DNA of 46,307 nt from an uncultured Chitinophagaceae bacterium (GCA_938017685.1 CALIIL010000005.1:1-46307), one strand, 5' to 3'; shown: positions 35,072 through 43,179, counted from the stretch's first letter. Notes: generated by a model not told the origin, from the letters alone. Program-made: numbers and translations.

Positions 35072-37126
35072 CTAATTCATTACCGGCAAGAATGCATATT
35101 TCTTACCATACTCCATCATTTGCTCAAAGAATGATCTTGGATATTCTACACTTACACCGCTTACTTTATCATCTTCCATTGAAGGTATCAGTCTTGGTTG
35201 TATAAATCCGCTATAAGGTTTTGCATCTAAAGTCGCATAACGTTCTAATACTTCTTTGTGTAATACTTGGTCTACTTTAACGCCATAAGTTTCAACTAAT
35301 GCTTTACCTGCTTCATAATCTCCTTCTGATTTAATGCGTTGTATTTCGCGCAATAAGTCGCCAAATAATACGCGTAATTTATCATAGTCATTGATACGCA
35401 CATATGTTTTTTCATCTTTTTTGTACCATTCAATTACATTATCAGCTTTCCCTTTTTCGTATACCCATGCAGCATTTAATTGGCGATTCCGCATGTGCGC
35501 TTCTTCAATATTATCGCCTAGTTTTAACCTTGTAAGTTGTGACATTAGACCATTCATGATGTATGAATCAAACTCGGCCTTACCAACTTCAATACTTGGC
35601 ATTACTCCAATGTCCACAAGTTTTTGATCCGTGATGTAATATAGTGCTACTAGATCTGCGCGTGCTTCTTCTAAGCAACTGGCATATGTTTTAAGTGTCT
35701 TATCGGTTGTTTCTACTCCAGGGTTTATTTGTCCGCTAGCATGTCCAATGCATTCGTGCATGTCTGTATGTAACTTGCTGCCCAAGCTTCCGTACTTTTT
35801 CATTCGGTTACGCACTTCTTCATTTTCAACAAACTCATCTAAGAAACCTCCTTTCTTTTTTACTGCATCATAGGCATCAACTATGTTGCCTAAGTTTACA
35901 GACTTACTGCCATGGTTTTTTCTAATCCAATCTGCATTTGGTAGGTTAATGCCTATGGGTGTACTTGGTGCTGCATCACCACTTTCAACAACTGCATTTA
36001 TTACTTTCGCGTTTATACCTTTTACATTTTTCTTTTTATGTTCTTCTATTAATGGTGAATTGTCTTCGAACCATTGTGCGTTGTCAGATATGGTTGCAAT
36101 GCGTTTTGATGTTTCAACATCTTTAACGTTTACAACACTTTCAAAACTTCCTTTAATACCAATCGCATCTAAGTATACCTCAATAAACCCATTGACAAAA
36201 TCAATTGAACTTTCCGTATCTTCTACCCAAGCGATGGAGTAGGCATCAAAGTCTTTTAAGTCGCCACTGCGGTAATATTTAATTAATAAGTCTATATGTT
36301 TTTTCTGTTTTTCGTTTTCGGCTACTGTACTTGCTTTTTCTAACCAATATATTATTTTATCAATAGCTGCTCCATACATGCCCCCACTTTTCCATACTCT
36401 TTCATATACAACACCTTCATCATCTTTCATTACTTTAGTGTTTAAACCCCAACTTGGTTGGTTACCTGTACTTGGAAATTTAGCGTAGTATGCATTTACT
36501 TCTTGTTGTGTTACACCTTCATAAAAGTTGTTGGCACTTTCAGCCACATTATCTACACCCGCATCTTGGTTTACACATTTAGGTTCAAAGTTCAAATCAA
36601 ACATAACTGTTTTCATTTGTAGCAAAAAGGCATCTACCGTTTGTCCATCACCTAAAGGAAATGCTTCTTGATCACTTTCTTTGGCTATCTGCACAAAGTA
36701 CTCATAGCTACAAGCTGGTACAAATTTTTCATTTCCATAGTGATGGAAGTATCCATTGCTAAACCAAAAACGACCGCAATAGTCTTGAAATTTTTTCCAA
36801 TCTTCACTGCTTCTGTCTCCTTTATAATTGCCGTATATATTTTCAATGGTCTTTCTTACGGTTAAGCCATACTTACTTTTTTGATCGTATATAATATCTC
36901 TACCTGAAAGAGCTGCTTCATGGAGATAATATAACAACTCATGCTGCTGAGCACTTAACTCATCCCATCCAGGAATGCTGTAGCGCAGCACCTTAATATC
37001 GGCAAATTCTTCTGCTTCAACAACATCAACGGTTTTGGATGCACCGGTTAGGCCGCCCGTTTGATTACAAGAAACCATTACAGATAATACAATTAGAATA
37101 CTTAGTACGGAAAGGATACGTTTCAT
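35072..37126 (-). CDS. Dipeptidyl peptidase III (M49) lipoprotein
   Basis: This 684-residue zinc peptidase carries the M49 signature HECIGH (457-462), whose two His residues bind zinc and whose Glu is catalytic. The second motif is EEARAD (486-491), with Glu487 as the third ligand. DPP III removes dipeptides from the N-termini of short peptides. The N-terminus is a lipoprotein leader (IVLSVMVSC, lipid Cys near residue 20), so the enzyme is exported and tethered, unlike the cytosolic eukaryotic enzyme; exported forms occur in Bacteroidota. The length is usual for the family. It is probably monocistronic, divergent from the DUF5606 gene. Confidence 0.95.
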   Translation of the reverse strand: MKRILSVLSILIVLSVMVSCNQTGGLTGASKTVDVVEAEEFADIKVLRYSIPGWDELSAQQHELLYYLHEAALSGRDIIYDQKSKYGLTVRKTIENIYGNYKGDRSSEDWKKFQDYCGRFWFSNGYFHHYGNEKFVPACSYEYFVQIAKESDQEAFPLGDGQTVDAFLLQMKTVMFDLNFEPKCVNQDAGVDNVAESANNFYEGVTQQEVNAYYAKFPSTGNQPSWGLNTKVMKDDEGVVYERVWKSGGMYGAAIDKIIYWLEKASTVAENEKQKKHIDLLIKYYRSGDLKDFDAYSIAWVEDTESSIDFVNGFIEVYLDAIGIKGSFESVVNVKDVETSKRIATISDNAQWFEDNSPLIEEHKKKNVKGINAKVINAVVESGDAAPSTPIGINLPNADWIRKNHGSKSVNLGNIVDAYDAVKKKGGFLDEFVENEEVRNRMKKYGSLGSKLHTDMHECIGHASGQINPGVETTDKTLKTYASCLEEARADLVALYYITDQKLVDIGVMPSIEVGKAEFDSYIMNGLMSQLTRLKLGDNIEEAHMRNRQLNAAWVYEKGKADNVIEWYKKDEKTYVRINDYDKLRVLFGDLLREIQRIKSEGDYEAGKALVETYGVKVDQVLHKEVLERYATLDAKPYSGFIQPRLIPSMEDDKVSGVSVEYPRSFFEQMMEYGKKYAFLPVMN

Positions 37127-37253
37127 AATTTAGGATTTGGTCGTAAATATAATAAATTAAAGTGCTTTGACAACTAATTAGCAAGCCTAGGTCTATTACA
37201 TTAGCTTGACAAAAAAGCTTTGAACTTCAGAGCAATTAAACCAAAAACATATC

Positions 37254-37261
37254 TATTTTTG
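37254..37261 (+). promoter_or_regulatory. Predicted -7 box of the DUF5606 gene
   Basis: TATTTTTG matches TAnnTTTG and ends 7 bp before the ATG at 37269. No good -33 element is found at the usual distance. The leader would be almost absent. Confidence 0.35.
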
Positions 37262-37268
37262 TGAGCCT

Positions 37269-37811
37269 ATGAAATTTAGCGATTTAGTTTCTATATCAGG
37301 TTTAAGCGGTTTGTATCAATTAATTGGAACAAAGGCCGATGGTGCGATAGTAAAGAATTTTGATGATGATAAAACCTTATTTGTTGCAGCTAGAAAGCAT
37401 GAGGTAACACCATTGGATAGTATTGAGGTTTATACTCAAACGGATAATGTGGCCTTGCGTGACGTTTTTATTTCTTTTAAGAAAAATGAAAAAGAAGTAA
37501 AGGAAGTTGCAGTGCACAAAGAAGGTAACGCTGTTATCAAAGAAACCTTTGGTAAGTTATTTCCAGATTACGACGAGAGCCGCGTATATACCAGTGACAT
37601 GAAAAAAATGTTGAAATGGTATGATATATTAAAGAAACTTGATTTGTTAGGATCTTTGGATGCAGAATCTGAGGATAGTGATTCAGGCGCTGCCACGAAG
37701 AAATCTAGTACGAGCACGGCTAAAAAGCAAGTGACAAAGGCGGCTAAGTTGCCTAAAGCATCTGGAAAGAAGGCTCCATCTAAAATTATGCAGGCTAAGA
37801 AAGGTTCTTAG
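37269..37811 (+). CDS. DUF5606 family protein
   Basis: This 180-residue cytoplasmic protein begins with the DUF5606 core (residues 1-135): KFSDLVSISGLSGLYQLIGT, then VTPLDSIEVYTQTDNVALRDVF and the VYTSDMKKMLKWYDIL block. A low-complexity tail rich in Lys, Ser and Ala (about 145-180) follows and may bind nucleic acid. The family is confined to Bacteroidota and its function is unknown. It lies 69 bp upstream of gcvH in the same direction, so a shared transcript is possible. Confidence 0.88.
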   Translation: MKFSDLVSISGLSGLYQLIGTKADGAIVKNFDDDKTLFVAARKHEVTPLDSIEVYTQTDNVALRDVFISFKKNEKEVKEVAVHKEGNAVIKETFGKLFPDYDESRVYTSDMKKMLKWYDILKKLDLLGSLDAESEDSDSGAATKKSSTSTAKKQVTKAAKLPKASGKKAPSKIMQAKKGS

Positions 37812-37880
37812 GCTTATTAATATAGAGAATTTGAAAAATACTTTAATACAATTATATTTACAACAACAAATAAATTAGAA

Positions 37881-38261
37881 ATGAACGTACCAGCTGAATT
37901 AAAATATACTAAAGAACACGAATGGGTTAAGATTGATGGCGATATTGCTACCATTGGAATTACTGATTTTGCACAAGGTGAGTTGGGTGATATTGTTTTT
38001 ATTGATGTTGATACCTTAGATCAGGAAGTTGCTAAGGATGAGGTATTTGGTAGCGTAGAGGCTGTAAAGACAGTTTCTGATTTATTTATGCCTTTATCTG
38101 GCACTGTTCAGGAAATGAATGAAGCCTTGGAAGGAGAACCTGAAAAAGTTAATGCTGATCCTTACGGAGAAGGTTGGATGGTTAAAATTAAAATTAGCGA
38201 TGAAAGTCAAGTGTCAGACCTTATGGATGCTGGGGCTTATACCGCTTTGATAGGTGCGTAA
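37881..38261 (+). CDS. gcvH: Glycine cleavage system H protein
   Basis: This 126-residue lipoyl-carrier protein shuttles the aminomethyl group between the P, T and L proteins of the glycine cleavage system. The lipoylation site lies in FGSVEAVKTVSDLF (Lys63), and EHEWVKIDGDIATIGITDFAQ is the standard N-terminal block. Length matches the family. The genes for P, T and L proteins are not nearby, which is common in Bacteroidota. A terminator-like hairpin follows 23 bp after the stop, just before the VanZ-like gene. Confidence 0.97.
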   Translation: MNVPAELKYTKEHEWVKIDGDIATIGITDFAQGELGDIVFIDVDTLDQEVAKDEVFGSVEAVKTVSDLFMPLSGTVQEMNEALEGEPEKVNADPYGEGWMVKIKISDESQVSDLMDAGAYTALIGA

Positions 38262-38283
38262 TATAATTACGCAGTAAAAAGTT

Positions 38284-38318
38284 AATCACCTTTAGTTTAT
38301 GCTGAAGGTGATTTTTTG
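38284..38318 (+). terminator. Rho-independent terminator after gcvH
   Basis: The stem AATCACCTT (38284-38292) / AAGGTGATT (38305-38313) has a 12-bp loop and is followed by TTTTTGTT. The T-run ends two bases before the VanZ-like ATG, so it could attenuate or occlude expression of that gene. Confidence 0.82.
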
Positions 38319-38320
38319 TT

Positions 38321-38704
38321 ATGATAAAGAAAGTAATAAATAATAAACATCTGATGCGTTTCTTAGCTATTGCATGGACTATCCTAATATTTGTTGGTTG
38401 TTCCTTGCCTGGTAGAGATATTCCTGCAGTTAGTGTGTTTGATCATTTTGATAAAGTGGTTCATTTTACTTTCTTTTTTACATTTGCTATTTTGTGGCTT
38501 ATTGTTTTTCCTTCACGAGATCTCTCTAAAAGACGGAGAAACTTATTCATCATTATTGCACTTTCATTTATATACGGTTTTGGTTTAGAGTTTTATCAAA
38601 TAAACTTTGTACCAGGTCGTGCTTGGGATGTCTGGGATGGTGTGGCTGATGGTGTTGGCGGCATTGTTGGCGCTTTGTTTTATATATACCGAATAGTAAA
38701 ATGA
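38321..38704 (+). CDS. VanZ-like membrane protein
   Basis: This 127-residue protein has four hydrophobic segments (about 13-28, 46-66, 77-95 and 105-124). The VanZ-like family motif begins with DHFDKVVHFTFFFTFAILW and ends with GLEFYQINFVPGRAWDVWDGVADGVGGIVGA. VanZ is known for low-level teicoplanin resistance, but most homologues have no demonstrated role and resistance should not be inferred. Its ATG lies right after the gcvH terminator, and mnmG starts 41 bp downstream with its own promoter box. Confidence 0.88.
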   Translation: MIKKVINNKHLMRFLAIAWTILIFVGCSLPGRDIPAVSVFDHFDKVVHFTFFFTFAILWLIVFPSRDLSKRRRNLFIIIALSFIYGFGLEFYQINFVPGRAWDVWDGVADGVGGIVGALFYIYRIVK

Positions 38705-38729
38705 AGTGTTCAAGACTTATAATTTAAAT

Positions 38730-38737
38730 TAACTTTG
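38730..38737 (+). promoter_or_regulatory. Predicted -7 box of mnmG
   Basis: TAACTTTG matches TAnnTTTG and ends 8 bp before the mnmG ATG at 38746, again implying a minimal leader. No clear -33 element is visible. Confidence 0.38.
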
Positions 38738-38745
38738 TATAATCT

Positions 38746-40608
38746 ATGTTTCAAGAATATGATGTAATAGTAGCCGGTGGAGGTCATGCGGGTTGTGAAG
38801 CGGCGGTAGCTGCCTCCAATATGGGCAGTAAGGTGTTGCTTATAACCATGAATATGCAAACCATTGCTTCCATGAGTTGCAACCCCGCTATGGGTGGTAT
38901 AGCCAAAGGGCAAATTGTTAGAGAGATTGATGCCATGGGTGGTTACTCTGGTATTGTATCTGATGAGAGTTTAATACAGTTTAGAATGCTCAATCGTTCT
39001 AAAGGTCCGGCCATGTGGAGCCCACGCACACAGAATGATCGTGTACTCTTTGCTATAAAGTGGCGAGAGAAGTTGGAGGCTACACCTAATTTAGATATGT
39101 GGCAAGATATGGTTACAAGTATAAATGTTTCACGTGGAACAATTACAGGTGTGCGCACACAGTTGGGTATAGATTTTAGGGCAAAAGCTGTTGTTTTGAC
39201 CAGTGGAACTTTCATGAATGGCAAGATACATATAGGGAGTAAAAACTTTGGTGGCGGACGCATGGGTGAAAAGGGTGCAACTGGTATAACTGAGCAGTTA
39301 ATTAATCTAGGTTTTGACAGTGATCGATTAAAAACAGGTACGCCGCCTCGAGTAGATGGTCGTAGTTTGGACTACAGTCAATTTGAGTTACAAGATGGTG
39401 ATGAAGACATAGTCGGTTTTTCTTTTACAGATAGTGATAAGCCAAAGAAACAGATACCTTGTCATATAGCTTATACCAATCCAGAGGTTCATGATATATT
39501 AAGAACAGGATTTGACGATTCTCCTATGTTTGCTGGTCGTATTGAAGGAACAGGGCCAAGATACTGCCCTAGTATAGAAGATAAGATAGATCGCTTTGCG
39601 GAGCGGGATCGTCACCAATTATTTATAGAACCAGAAGGTTGGAATACAGTAGAGATTTATTTAAATGGCTTCTCTACTTCTTTAGCTGAAGATATACAGC
39701 ATAAGGCTATGACTAAGATCCCTGGTTTTGAACATGTAAAGATGTTTAGACCAGGCTATGCCATTGAGTACGACTACTTCCCTCCTACGCAGCTTCAGTA
39801 TAATTTAGAGACTAAACTGGTTAAGAATTTATTCTTTGCTGGACAAATAAATGGTACTACTGGCTACGAAGAAGCAGCTTGCCAAGGTTTAATGGCTGGT
39901 ATTAATGCGCATCAGAATGTTAAAGGTTTAAAGAGCTTTACACTAGGTCGTGATGAAGCATATATCGGTGTATTGATTGATGATTTAATTAATAAAGGAA
40001 CCGACGAGCCTTATCGTATGTTTACTAGTCGTGCTGAGTTTAGAACACTATTGCGACAGGATAATGCAGACCTTCGGTTAACTGAGATATCTAATACACT
40101 GGGCTTGGCAAGTAATGAGCGATTAACGAAAGTGCATAACAAACAAAAAGATTTAAATGCGGTCAAGAAGTCTTTTGAGGATACGCGTGTAGTGCCGTCG
40201 GAGGTTAATGATTACTTAGAAAGTATTGGTTCTTCACCATTAAAGGAGCATTACACATTAAAGAAGCTTCTTTGTCGTCCTGAAATTAGTCTGGACAATC
40301 TTGTTGAAGGAAGTGAAGCAGCAAGGAATATTGCGCAGAGTGTTTCACGTGAAACATTGGAGCAAGTGAGCATACAATTTAAATACGAAAACTATATCTA
40401 TAAAGAAAAGGAACTAGCCAATAAGGCTAAGCAATTAGAGGATTTGGTTATTCCAGATGCATTTGACTTTGATAAGCTTACGTCTTTATCCACGGAGAGT
40501 AGAAATAAGTTTAACTTAATAAGACCGCGTACCCTTGGCCAAGCAAGCCGTATAAGCGGTGTTAACCCCACGGATATTCAGATATTAATGGTTTATATGG
40601 GACGATAA
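38746..40608 (+). CDS. mnmG: tRNA uridine-5-carboxymethylaminomethyl modification enzyme MnmG
   Basis: This 620-residue FAD enzyme (also called GidA) works with MnmE to install the (carboxymethyl)aminomethyl group on U34 of tRNAs reading split codon boxes. The FAD-binding site is seen at the start (VIVAGGGHAGCEAAVAASNMG, residues 8-28). Family blocks include SCNPAMGGIAKGQIVREIDAMGG, LKTGTPPRVDGRSLDYS, FAGQINGTTGYEEAACQG and the C-terminal RPRTLGQASRISGVNP. Length and ends are complete. No mnmE, rsmG or parAB neighbours are present. Confidence 0.98.
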   Translation: MFQEYDVIVAGGGHAGCEAAVAASNMGSKVLLITMNMQTIASMSCNPAMGGIAKGQIVREIDAMGGYSGIVSDESLIQFRMLNRSKGPAMWSPRTQNDRVLFAIKWREKLEATPNLDMWQDMVTSINVSRGTITGVRTQLGIDFRAKAVVLTSGTFMNGKIHIGSKNFGGGRMGEKGATGITEQLINLGFDSDRLKTGTPPRVDGRSLDYSQFELQDGDEDIVGFSFTDSDKPKKQIPCHIAYTNPEVHDILRTGFDDSPMFAGRIEGTGPRYCPSIEDKIDRFAERDRHQLFIEPEGWNTVEIYLNGFSTSLAEDIQHKAMTKIPGFEHVKMFRPGYAIEYDYFPPTQLQYNLETKLVKNLFFAGQINGTTGYEEAACQGLMAGINAHQNVKGLKSFTLGRDEAYIGVLIDDLINKGTDEPYRMFTSRAEFRTLLRQDNADLRLTEISNTLGLASNERLTKVHNKQKDLNAVKKSFEDTRVVPSEVNDYLESIGSSPLKEHYTLKKLLCRPEISLDNLVEGSEAARNIAQSVSRETLEQVSIQFKYENYIYKEKELANKAKQLEDLVIPDAFDFDKLTSLSTESRNKFNLIRPRTLGQASRISGVNPTDIQILMVYMGR

Positions 40609-40688
40609 TTTTATTGCGTAAATTATTTGCGTAATAAATCTATATTGTTTACTAAAGTGTACATGCCTTATTTTTACAAATTACTATA

Positions 40689-41498
40689 ATGGCAAAGAAA
40701 AAACCAAAATTCTACGTTGTATGGAAAGGCCGCAACCCTGGCATTTTCAAAAAATGGAATGAAGCCAAGCGCCAAATTGATGGCTATACAGGAGCGGATT
40801 ATAAGTCATACGAAAGTATGAAAGAGGCTGAGTGGGCATGGAACAATTACGAATTTGCTAAGGAAAAAATCAAGGAAAATAAAAAGACTATTTACTACGT
40901 AGTATGGGCCGGTTATAAGCCAGGTATTTATACGGATTGGGACTTAGCCAAAGCACAAATTGAAGGTTTTAATAGACCGCAGTACAAATCATTTGGCGGC
41001 AAAGAAATGGCGCAAAAAGCATTTAAAGAAGGACCTGAAAATTACAAAGGGCGAAGCTTTAAAAAAGCGCAAGATATGACGCCTGCCGAGCGCGCAAAAT
41101 TTGGTGAGCCCAACGAATTTTCTATAAGTGTAGATGCGGCTTGTAATGCAAAAGGCGACATGGAGTATCGTGGTGTGTATACCTATTCGGGTGATGTAAT
41201 ATTTAAAAAAGGAGTGTATAAAAACGGTTCCAATAATGTTGGCGAATTTCTCGCAATTGTACATGCCCTAGCTTGGGCAAAAAATGAAAAAGTAAATCTG
41301 CCGATTTACTCGGATAGTAAATATGCAATGGCTTGGGTTGCCAAGAAAAAAGCGAACTCTAAAATAGAAGATCAACGATTAATAAAGCTCGTACAACGTG
41401 CAGAAAATTGGCTAAAAGAAAATGATTATCCCAACAAAATTATTAAATGGCAAACAAAATTCTGGGGCGAAATTCCGGCAGATTTTGGAAGGAAATAA
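40689..41498 (+). CDS. Ribonuclease H with two viroplasmin domains
   Basis: This 269-residue protein has two tandem viroplasmin (caulimovirus-type) RNA-binding modules, residues 6-52 (KFYVVWKGRNPGIFKKW) and 68-113 (IYYVVWAGYKPGIYTDW). A linker and an RNase H domain (about 142-269) follow. The carboxylate set is visible: D149 in SVDAACN, E186 in NNVGEF, D209 in YSDS and D266 near the end. It cleaves the RNA strand of RNA-DNA hybrids, and the viroplasmin modules bind the hybrid as in eukaryotic RNase H1, which usually has one. Its stop codon directly abuts the stop of the convergent hipT gene. Confidence 0.93.
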   Translation: MAKKKPKFYVVWKGRNPGIFKKWNEAKRQIDGYTGADYKSYESMKEAEWAWNNYEFAKEKIKENKKTIYYVVWAGYKPGIYTDWDLAKAQIEGFNRPQYKSFGGKEMAQKAFKEGPENYKGRSFKKAQDMTPAERAKFGEPNEFSISVDAACNAKGDMEYRGVYTYSGDVIFKKGVYKNGSNNVGEFLAIVHALAWAKNEKVNLPIYSDSKYAMAWVAKKKANSKIEDQRLIKLVQRAENWLKENDYPNKIIKWQTKFWGEIPADFGRK

Positions 41499-42518
41499 TT
41501 ATAGCTTTTTATGTAGTCTTTTAACTCTGTCGGTAAGTAGAGTGAAGTACTTTATCTTCATCTCATCGTTTAAATAAGAGCGAGAAATTAACTCTTCCAC
41601 CTTTTCGTTTTTGCTTATTAATTGATCAATAAAACGTTTTATGCGAGAAGTCATGAGCCCCATTTTTTCACCAAAGGTTACAAAATCATCATATGCATAA
41701 AACCCAAATATTGAGAAGGATGGATGCTCATAATCTCTTTCATAAAGTCCTCCTATTAATGCTAAGTCACTATCATCAACATGTAGGCTGGTATTGATTA
41801 AGTCGTATCCCGGCGCTAACATGTAATCGCCGGTGCCACTATAATCTATTACAGAAAAGTTTTTGAGGTGTGCATCTCCATTACAAATTAAATAATTAAA
41901 AAGGACTAGTTTGAAAAATTCTTCTTTCTGTTTTATAGCCGAGGGCAAGTATTGATCAATGAGTTTCGAGATGCCCAAATAGCTAAAATTGTACTTATAA
42001 TCTTTATCTCCGTTTTGACTAGTTTGTTGTGCTAATGAGGCAAAATCTTCTTTTGAAGTTCTATTCCCATTTTCCAAAACGTCAAATCGTCGAGTAATAT
42101 ATGCTGGGCTACCATCTCTAAAAAATACGAGCGCATTTTTAGCTACATTTAATCTAAATACTTGAGATGCCAATTGCATACTTAGATGTTCATTAGCAGG
42201 AACCTGATCTACAAATGAAAGATCGGTTGGTATGGGTTTTAATATATACTCACCATTTTGTGAAGTAGAAATAAGCTCTTTGTTTTCTATGCGCAGGGAG
42301 TACTTTGCTTGCACGCCAGAAATAGATATTTTTGTACGATCGTCAAACAATTTTTTTTGATCTTCGCCATCTTTTTGTGGCGGTAAATAGTTTAGAATAT
42401 GAGACACTCGGGTGCCGCCAAAAACATCTTTTACTGCTTTTAAGGTATAGGTTTTATTTCCTTCTTTTAATGTCGAAGGGCATTTATTTTGGTTAATATT
42501 TAATAAGTCTTCGTTCAT
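41499..42518 (-). CDS. hipT: HipT-like serine/threonine kinase toxin (HipA core kinase)
   Basis: This 339-residue protein is the kinase body of a HipA-family toxin without the N-terminal subdomain, which is encoded separately upstream. The loop ISISGVQAKYS (64-74) carries a Ser65-Ile-Ser67 pair like the SIS motif of HipT. The substrate/ATP site includes YILKPIP (91-97), the catalytic loop is CNGDAHLKNF (212-221, Asp215), and the metal-binding APGYDL (235-240) has Asp239. HipA-type toxins phosphorylate aminoacyl-tRNA synthetases (GltX for HipA, TrpS for E. coli HipT); the target here is unknown. Its ATG overlaps the hipS stop (ATGA), so translation is coupled. Confidence 0.88.
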   Translation of the reverse strand: MNEDLLNINQNKCPSTLKEGNKTYTLKAVKDVFGGTRVSHILNYLPPQKDGEDQKKLFDDRTKISISGVQAKYSLRIENKELISTSQNGEYILKPIPTDLSFVDQVPANEHLSMQLASQVFRLNVAKNALVFFRDGSPAYITRRFDVLENGNRTSKEDFASLAQQTSQNGDKDYKYNFSYLGISKLIDQYLPSAIKQKEEFFKLVLFNYLICNGDAHLKNFSVIDYSGTGDYMLAPGYDLINTSLHVDDSDLALIGGLYERDYEHPSFSIFGFYAYDDFVTFGEKMGLMTSRIKRFIDQLISKNEKVEELISRSYLNDEMKIKYFTLLTDRVKRLHKKL

Positions 42519-42835
42519 ATTTCTGCAACAGTTACGGCTCCAATTGTTTCATTATTGCCAGTTTTTAGTAGCAAGCCGAAATAGTCGGTTTCATGTATTT
42601 TTAATCTGCGGCATTGCACTTTTTTGTTAGCTCCTTCGCTGAGCATGTTGAAGAAAAAAGGAAATAGTTTTTTTGAAATATACTTCTCCTTTCTTTTGGG
42701 TAAGGTTAAGCTTATGGGTGGGTAAATATCGGCTGTGACATAATCTTTATTATATTCAAATTCGTAGGTTCCGTTATCTAGTTCCGTAACTATTCCTGCG
42801 GTTATATATCTATATTTCACGCTCCCTTTTCTCAT
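42515..42835 (-). CDS. hipS: HipS-like small subunit (HipA N-terminal subdomain)
   Basis: This 106-residue protein corresponds to the HipA N-subdomain 1 (Couple_hipA/HipN type): KYRYITAGIVTELDNGTYEFEY, then PPISLTLPKRKEKYISKKLFPFFFNMLSEG and GLLLKTGNNETIGAVTV. In the tripartite HipBST system of enteropathogenic E. coli the equivalent HipS protein, not HipB, neutralises the HipT kinase. By gene order and size the same role is inferred here. It overlaps hipB by 26 bp at its start and hipT by 4 bp at its end. Confidence 0.86.
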   Translation of the reverse strand: MRKGSVKYRYITAGIVTELDNGTYEFEYNKDYVTADIYPPISLTLPKRKEKYISKKLFPFFFNMLSEGANKKVQCRRLKIHETDYFGLLLKTGNNETIGAVTVAEI

Positions 42836-43046
42836 AACTTATGGGTCTTACTTTAATCTCAAATTCTAATCCAAGTTTGTCTAATATGGTTAACCAATTC
42901 TCGAGTTTGCCTTTATAGCTGCCTTTTTCCATAGACCGAATTGTGCGTATGCTAATATCACTAAGCTCCGCCAAATCTTGCATTCGGTAACCTAGCTGTT
43001 TTCTTCTGTTCTTTATTCGTTCGCTAAAATTCATATAAATCGGCAT
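42810..43046 (-). CDS. hipB: HipB-like HTH transcriptional regulator
   Basis: This XRE/Cro-type helix-turn-helix protein has RIKNRRKQLGYRMQDLAELS followed by DISIRTIRSMEKG, and a C-terminal strand region (LGLEFEIKVRPI) that HipB proteins use for dimerisation. I chose ATG 43044-43046 (78 residues); ATG 43032-43034 (MNFSERI) is equally plausible. The longer frame to 43097 runs through the predicted promoter and is rejected. It should repress its own operon by binding the palindromes at 43040-43057, 43101-43118 and 43162-43179. Confidence 0.85.
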   Translation of the reverse strand: MPIYMNFSERIKNRRKQLGYRMQDLAELSDISIRTIRSMEKGSYKGKLENWLTILDKLGLEFEIKVRPISYEKREREI

Positions 43047-43057
43047 TATATTTCCGA
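43040..43057. promoter_or_regulatory. hip operator candidate O1
   Basis: TCGGCATTATATTTCCGA is an imperfect palindrome (TCGG outer arms) overlapping the first possible hipB start codon and lying just downstream of the -7 box. It is the first of three similar 18-bp sites. Confidence 0.6.
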
Positions 43058-43065
43058 TATGACTA

Positions 43066-43100
43066 CAAAAGTAGTACAAAATACCACATTTTACCACAAA
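43066..43100 (-). promoter_or_regulatory. Predicted hipBST promoter
   Basis: On the minus strand TACTTTTG (43073-43066) matches TAnnTTTG, with TTTG (43100-43097) 23 bp upstream. It lies exactly between operator candidates O1 and O2, so a bound HipB would block it. Confidence 0.48.
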
Positions 43101-43118
43101 TCGGCACTTTATTGCCGA
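43101..43118. promoter_or_regulatory. hip operator candidate O2
   Basis: TCGGCACTTTATTGCCGA is a palindrome with perfect 6-bp arms (TCGGCA/TGCCGA) abutting the -33 element of the predicted promoter. It begins 61 bp after O1. Confidence 0.7.
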
Positions 43119-43161
43119 AAAGGTGTAATAATTAACATTTGTGTATAATCATTTGTCCAAA

Positions 43162-43179
43162 GCGGCAATATATTTCCTT
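43162..43179. promoter_or_regulatory. hip operator candidate O3 (degenerate)
   Basis: GCGGCAATATATTTCCTT shares CGGCA, TATT and TTCC with O1 and O2 at identical positions but has a decayed right arm. It begins 61 bp after O2, close to the end of hutH. Confidence 0.5.

Noticed and set aside
37812-37880. Glycine riboswitch before gcvH
   Set aside because: The gap is only 69 bp and shows no glycine-aptamer core; too short for a tandem aptamer.
38321-38704. Glycopeptide resistance determinant (vanZ)
   Set aside because: Only the broad VanZ-like membrane fold is supported; no other van genes are present, so resistance is not claimed.
38943-39263. 106-aa minus-strand frame inside mnmG
   Set aside because: It lies opposite highly conserved MnmG motifs, so it is a coincidental open frame.
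43047-43097. N-terminal extension of HipB
   Set aside because: The extra residues run through the predicted promoter and spacer; both nearer ATGs precede the HTH domain properly.
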